From: Gallionella sp.
GTDB taxonomy: Bacteria > Pseudomonadota > Gammaproteobacteria > Burkholderiales > Gallionellaceae
DNA length: 8,095 nucleotides
Direction: 5' to 3'
Assembly (NCBI GenBank): GCA_029850565.1
Contig: JARCRR010000222.1
Coordinates: 1-8,095 of the forward strand
The notes beneath the pieces are model-generated. The model was given only the letters and a program-made list of their open reading frames with translations, ran no database searches and was not told the origin of the DNA. Position 1 is the first letter of the stretch. Each line of letters begins with the position of its first letter. Position numbers and translations under genes: made by a program. Positions 5,646 to 8,095 of the stretch are shown one piece after another.

Positions 5646-7487
5646 ATGCAACACACGGCTCAAAAAATATTGCGCGACACCTTCGGCTACAGCCGTTTTC
5701 GCGGTGCGCAGCAAGCCATCGTCGACCATGTCGTGTCGGGGGGCGATGCGCTGGTGTTGATGCCGACGGGCGGAGGCAAATCGCTGTGTTATCAGATTCC
5801 CGCACTGTTGCGCGACGGTGTCGGCATCGTGATATCGCCCTTGATCGCGCTGATGCAGGATCAAGTGGAGGCACTCAAACAACTCGGTGTGTCGGCTGCT
5901 TTTTTGAATTCGAGTTTGGATGTGGAAGCGGCGCGGGAAATATCTCAGCGCTTGATACGTGGAGAATTGAAACTGCTGTATGTCGCCCCCGAACGCTTGA
6001 TGACTGAAGGTTTCTTGAATCTGTTGGAACGCCTTCAGCAAGGTAAGGGCATCGCCCTGTTCGCCATAGACGAAGCACACTGCGTATCTCAATGGGGGCA
6101 TGACTTCCGGCCCGAGTATCGCGCGCTGACCGTGCTACGCGAGCGCTTTCCCAACGTGCCGCGCATCGCGCTGACGGCGACAGCGGACGCGCCAACGCGA
6201 CGCGAGATTATCGAGCGCTTGTCGTTGGAACAGGCACAGGAATTCGTCTCCAGCTTCGACCGTCCCAACATCCGCTATCGCATCACGCAAAAGAACAACG
6301 CGCGGCAACAACTGCAAACCTTCCTTGAAACCGAGCATCACGACGATGCGGGCATCGTGTACTGCCTGTCGCGCAAGAAGGTGGAAGAGACCGCTGCGTG
6401 GCTGAAAGATCAGGGCTGGGATGCGCTGCCCTATCACGCTGGATTGGATGCCAACACACGCAACAAGAACCAGAGCCGGTTCCTGCGCGAAGAGGGCGTC
6501 ATCATGGTCGCCACCGTCGCCTTCGGCATGGGTATCGACAAGCCAAATGTGCGCTTCGTCGCCCACCTCGACTTGCCCAAGAGCATGGAAGGTTACTATC
6601 AGGAGACAGGCCGTGCAGGACGGGATGGCTTGCCTGCGAATGCGTGGATGGCTTATGGCTTGGGCGATGTTGTCTCCATGCGCCAGATGTTGCTCACCGG
6701 CGATGCACCCGAAGAGCGTAAGCGCGTCGAATTGCAAAAGCTCGATGCGTTGCTGGGCTTTTGCGAATCCACCACCTGCCGTCATCAAACACTGCTGCGT
6801 TACTTCGGCGAAGAACATCCAGGTGATTGCAAGGAATGCGACAACTGCCTATCTCCCGTGGATACATGGGATGCGACACAAGCTGCGCAGATGGCACTGT
6901 CTTGTGTGTATCGCACGGGGCAACGTTTTGGTGTGGCGCACCTCATTGATGTGTTGCTCGGCAAGCTCACGCCCAAGATCGAACAGTTCAATCACCAACA
7001 ACTCAGCACATTCGGTATCGGAAAAGCGTTGGCGCAAACGCAATGGAGTAGTGTCTATCGTCAACTGGTGGCGGCCGGATTCATCAGTGTGGATATGGAA
7101 GCCTATGGTGGACTGAAACTCACCGAAACATCCCGTCCCGTTTTACGTGGTGAGCAAGAAATATGGCTGCGTCGTGATGCCGAGCCAGTGAAGCGCAGCA
7201 GTAGCAAAGCCGAACGTAGTTCACGTTTGCGCGAGGCTTTCGCCGGCGCGAACGAAGACCCCTTGTGGCAAGCGCTCAAAGCGAAGCGCATGGAGTTAGC
7301 ACGCGAACAAGGTGTTCCGCCCTACGTCATCTTCCACGACAGCACCTTGTTGGAGATGCTCAATCGCAAGCCGCAGACGCTGACCGAGATGGGGCAGATC
7401 AGCGGGATAGGACAGTCAAAATTAACGAAATACGGTGATGATTTCCTGAAGGTGCTGGAGGATGTTGCGAGTGGAAAATGGACATGA
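5646..7487 (+). CDS. recQ: ATP-dependent 3'-5' DNA helicase RecQ
   Basis: RecQ unwinds DNA 3' to 5' in recombinational repair (RecF pathway) and in processing stalled forks. The 613 residues match E. coli RecQ (about 609) from end to end. Seen in order: motif 0 (F13, FRGAQQ 18-23), Walker A MPTGGGKS (39-46), Walker B DEAH (142-145), the aromatic loop QWGHDFRP (149-156), TATA motif III (177-180), FDRPNIR (204-210), YHAG (263-266), ATVAFGMGIDKPNVRF (289-304) and QETGRAGRDG (319-328). The zinc site is Cys378, Cys395, Cys398 and Cys401, with the same spacing as in E. coli. An RQC winged helix follows at about 405-505 and an HRDC domain at about 537-605. An in-frame TAA at 5640-5642 forces the start to ATG 5646, yet no Shine-Dalgarno is visible. 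Its stop codon forms ATGA with a possible short reading frame leading to the YebC-family gene. Confidence 0.98.
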   Translation: MQHTAQKILRDTFGYSRFRGAQQAIVDHVVSGGDALVLMPTGGGKSLCYQIPALLRDGVGIVISPLIALMQDQVEALKQLGVSAAFLNSSLDVEAAREISQRLIRGELKLLYVAPERLMTEGFLNLLERLQQGKGIALFAIDEAHCVSQWGHDFRPEYRALTVLRERFPNVPRIALTATADAPTRREIIERLSLEQAQEFVSSFDRPNIRYRITQKNNARQQLQTFLETEHHDDAGIVYCLSRKKVEETAAWLKDQGWDALPYHAGLDANTRNKNQSRFLREEGVIMVATVAFGMGIDKPNVRFVAHLDLPKSMEGYYQETGRAGRDGLPANAWMAYGLGDVVSMRQMLLTGDAPEERKRVELQKLDALLGFCESTTCRHQTLLRYFGEEHPGDCKECDNCLSPVDTWDATQAAQMALSCVYRTGQRFGVAHLIDVLLGKLTPKIEQFNHQQLSTFGIGKALAQTQWSSVYRQLVAAGFISVDMEAYGGLKLTETSRPVLRGEQEIWLRRDAEPVKRSSSKAERSSRLREAFAGANEDPLWQALKAKRMELAREQGVPPYVIFHDSTLLEMLNRKPQTLTEMGQISGIGQSKLTKYGDDFLKVLEDVASGKWT

Positions 7488-7509
7488 GTATCGCCGTTGA
7501 GATTGAAGC

Positions 7510-7538
7510 GGCGCGCCACTTGAGGCAAGATGCGCGCT
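7510..7538 (+). terminator. Hairpin after recQ, possible weak terminator or leader structure
   Basis: GCGCGC (7511-7516) pairs with GCGCGC (7532-7537). An inner CTTG/CAAG stem closes an AGG loop, a 2x2 mismatch separates the two stems, and a G-T wobble extends the base. TTTT follows only at 7545-7548, seven bases after the stem, so it is a poor intrinsic terminator. An attenuator or an RNA stability element is equally possible. Confidence 0.35.
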
Positions 7539-7563
7539 CTGGAATTTTGAAACAACCAACTTA

Positions 7564-7569
7564 GAAGAG
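7564..7569 (+). promoter_or_regulatory. Probable ribosome binding site of the YebC-family gene
   Basis: GAAGAG lies 7 bases before ATG 7577. It is a moderate match and overlaps the stop of the short upstream frame, an arrangement that would allow translational coupling if that frame is used. Confidence 0.5.
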
Positions 7570-7576
7570 AACAGAC

Positions 7577-8095
7577 ATGGGCGCACAGTGGAAAGCAAGG
7601 CACAAAGAAGTCGCAGCGAACGCGAAGGGTAAGATCTTCGGCAAATTAGCCAAAGAGATCATGGTGGCTGCACGTGGAGGAGCCGACCCCAGCGCTAATT
7701 CACGCCTGCGTCTCGTGGTGGAGCAAGCCAAAAAGGTATCTATGCCGAAAGAGACGTTGGATCGCGCGATCAAAAAAGGTGCAGGACTGTTGGATGGACC
7801 ACTGCACATGGAAACGCTGGTGTACGAAGGTTTTGCCCCTCATCGCGTACCCGTAATAGTGGAATGTCTGTCCGACAACATCAACCGCACCAAGTCCAGC
7901 ATGAACGTGCTGTTCCGCAAGGGGCAGCTGGGCGCACCGGGTTCTGTGTCGTGGGATTTCAACCACGTGGGTATGATTGAGGCGACACCGAACTCAAAAG
8001 ATGTGGATGCAGAAGTCGCCGCGATCGAAGCGGGCGCGCAAGACCTGGAGGCTTCCGAAGATGGCGCGACTTTATTCATCACTGAACCTACCGAC
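7577..8095 (+). CDS. YebC/PmpR family protein, YeeN-like paralogue, 3' end missing
   Basis: YebC/PmpR proteins were first described as DNA-binding regulators. Later work links the family, including mitochondrial TACO1, to relief of ribosome stalling at proline-rich stretches. The 173 residues here run to the window edge in frame; about 65-70 residues should be missing from a usual length near 240. Family features seen are AKGKIFGKLAKEIMVAAR (16-33), ADPSANSRLR (36-45), MPKETLDRAIKKG (56-68), YEGFAP (83-88), ECLSDNINRT (96-105), RKGQLG (114-119) and GSVSWDF (122-128). The start MGAQWKARHK differs from classical YebC (MAGHSKWAN) and resembles the YeeN-type paralogue; the last residues ITEPTD also recall E. 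coli YeeN. The start ATG 7577 has a weak GAAGAG 7 bases upstream. It neighbours recQ instead of the ruvC that classical yebC often accompanies. The paralogue's specific role is unknown to me. Confidence 0.9.
   Translation, partial: MGAQWKARHKEVAANAKGKIFGKLAKEIMVAARGGADPSANSRLRLVVEQAKKVSMPKETLDRAIKKGAGLLDGPLHMETLVYEGFAPHRVPVIVECLSDNINRTKSSMNVLFRKGQLGAPGSVSWDFNHVGMIEATPNSKDVDAEVAAIEAGAQDLEASEDGATLFITEPTD

Larger units (their letters stand above)
7488..7576 (+). other. Intergenic leader between recQ and the YebC-family gene
   Basis: These 89 bases hold a GC-rich hairpin (7510-7538), a T-run (7545-7548) and most of a 26-codon open frame (7484-7564, begins MSIAVEIEAARHLRQ) that starts in the recQ stop codon. 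The frame's TAG is followed at once by the downstream gene's purine-rich GAAGAG. No convincing sigma-70 promoter is seen, so the YebC-family gene may be read through from recQ. Whether the short frame is translated cannot be told from sequence. Confidence 0.5.

Noticed and set aside
6421..7116. 231-codon frame on the plus strand inside recQ
   Set aside because: It is a shifted frame within intact RecQ, rich in Arg, Ser, Cys and Trp as shadow frames usually are.

Overview
The window looks like ordinary housekeeping chromosome from a Gram-negative bacterium, most likely a betaproteobacterium. The gene order pyrG-kdsA-eno-ftsB, the protein sequences and the moderate GC content fit that group. 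A Nitrosomonadales or Gallionellaceae-type organism is my guess, not something the sequence proves. I see no mobile element, CRISPR array, tRNA, rRNA, toxin or defence gene, and no gene-free stretch above 300 bases. The longest gap is 125 bases.

Bases 1-3896 (+ strand) are a tightly packed run of four genes: pyrG (CTP synthase, 5' end cut off by the window edge), kdsA (Kdo-8-phosphate synthase), eno (enolase) and ftsB (divisome protein). The junctions are a 4-base ATGA overlap, a 16-base gap and an 8-base gap, so this is very probably one operon whose promoter lies upstream of the window. The metabolic logic is neat. Enolase makes phosphoenolpyruvate, which KdsA condenses with arabinose 5-phosphate to Kdo-8-P. 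PyrG makes CTP, which is needed later to activate Kdo for lipopolysaccharide. FtsB links the cluster to cell division.

Bases 3889-5520 (- strand) hold pgm, a full-length phosphoglucomutase of the type that includes animal PGM1. Its 3' end overlaps that of ftsB by 8 bases, tail to tail. A 125-base divergent region (5521-5645) separates it from recQ (5646-7487, + strand), a complete RecQ helicase with helicase, zinc, RQC and HRDC regions. An 89-base gap holding a hairpin and a possible 26-codon reading frame leads to a YebC/PmpR-family gene (7577 onward) that runs off the right edge.

I found no convincing new biological system. The points most worth a second look are the metal-site signature of KdsA, the eukaryote-like phosphoglucomutase, the non-canonical YebC paralogue beside recQ with its structured leader, and the overlapping convergent ends of ftsB and pgm.
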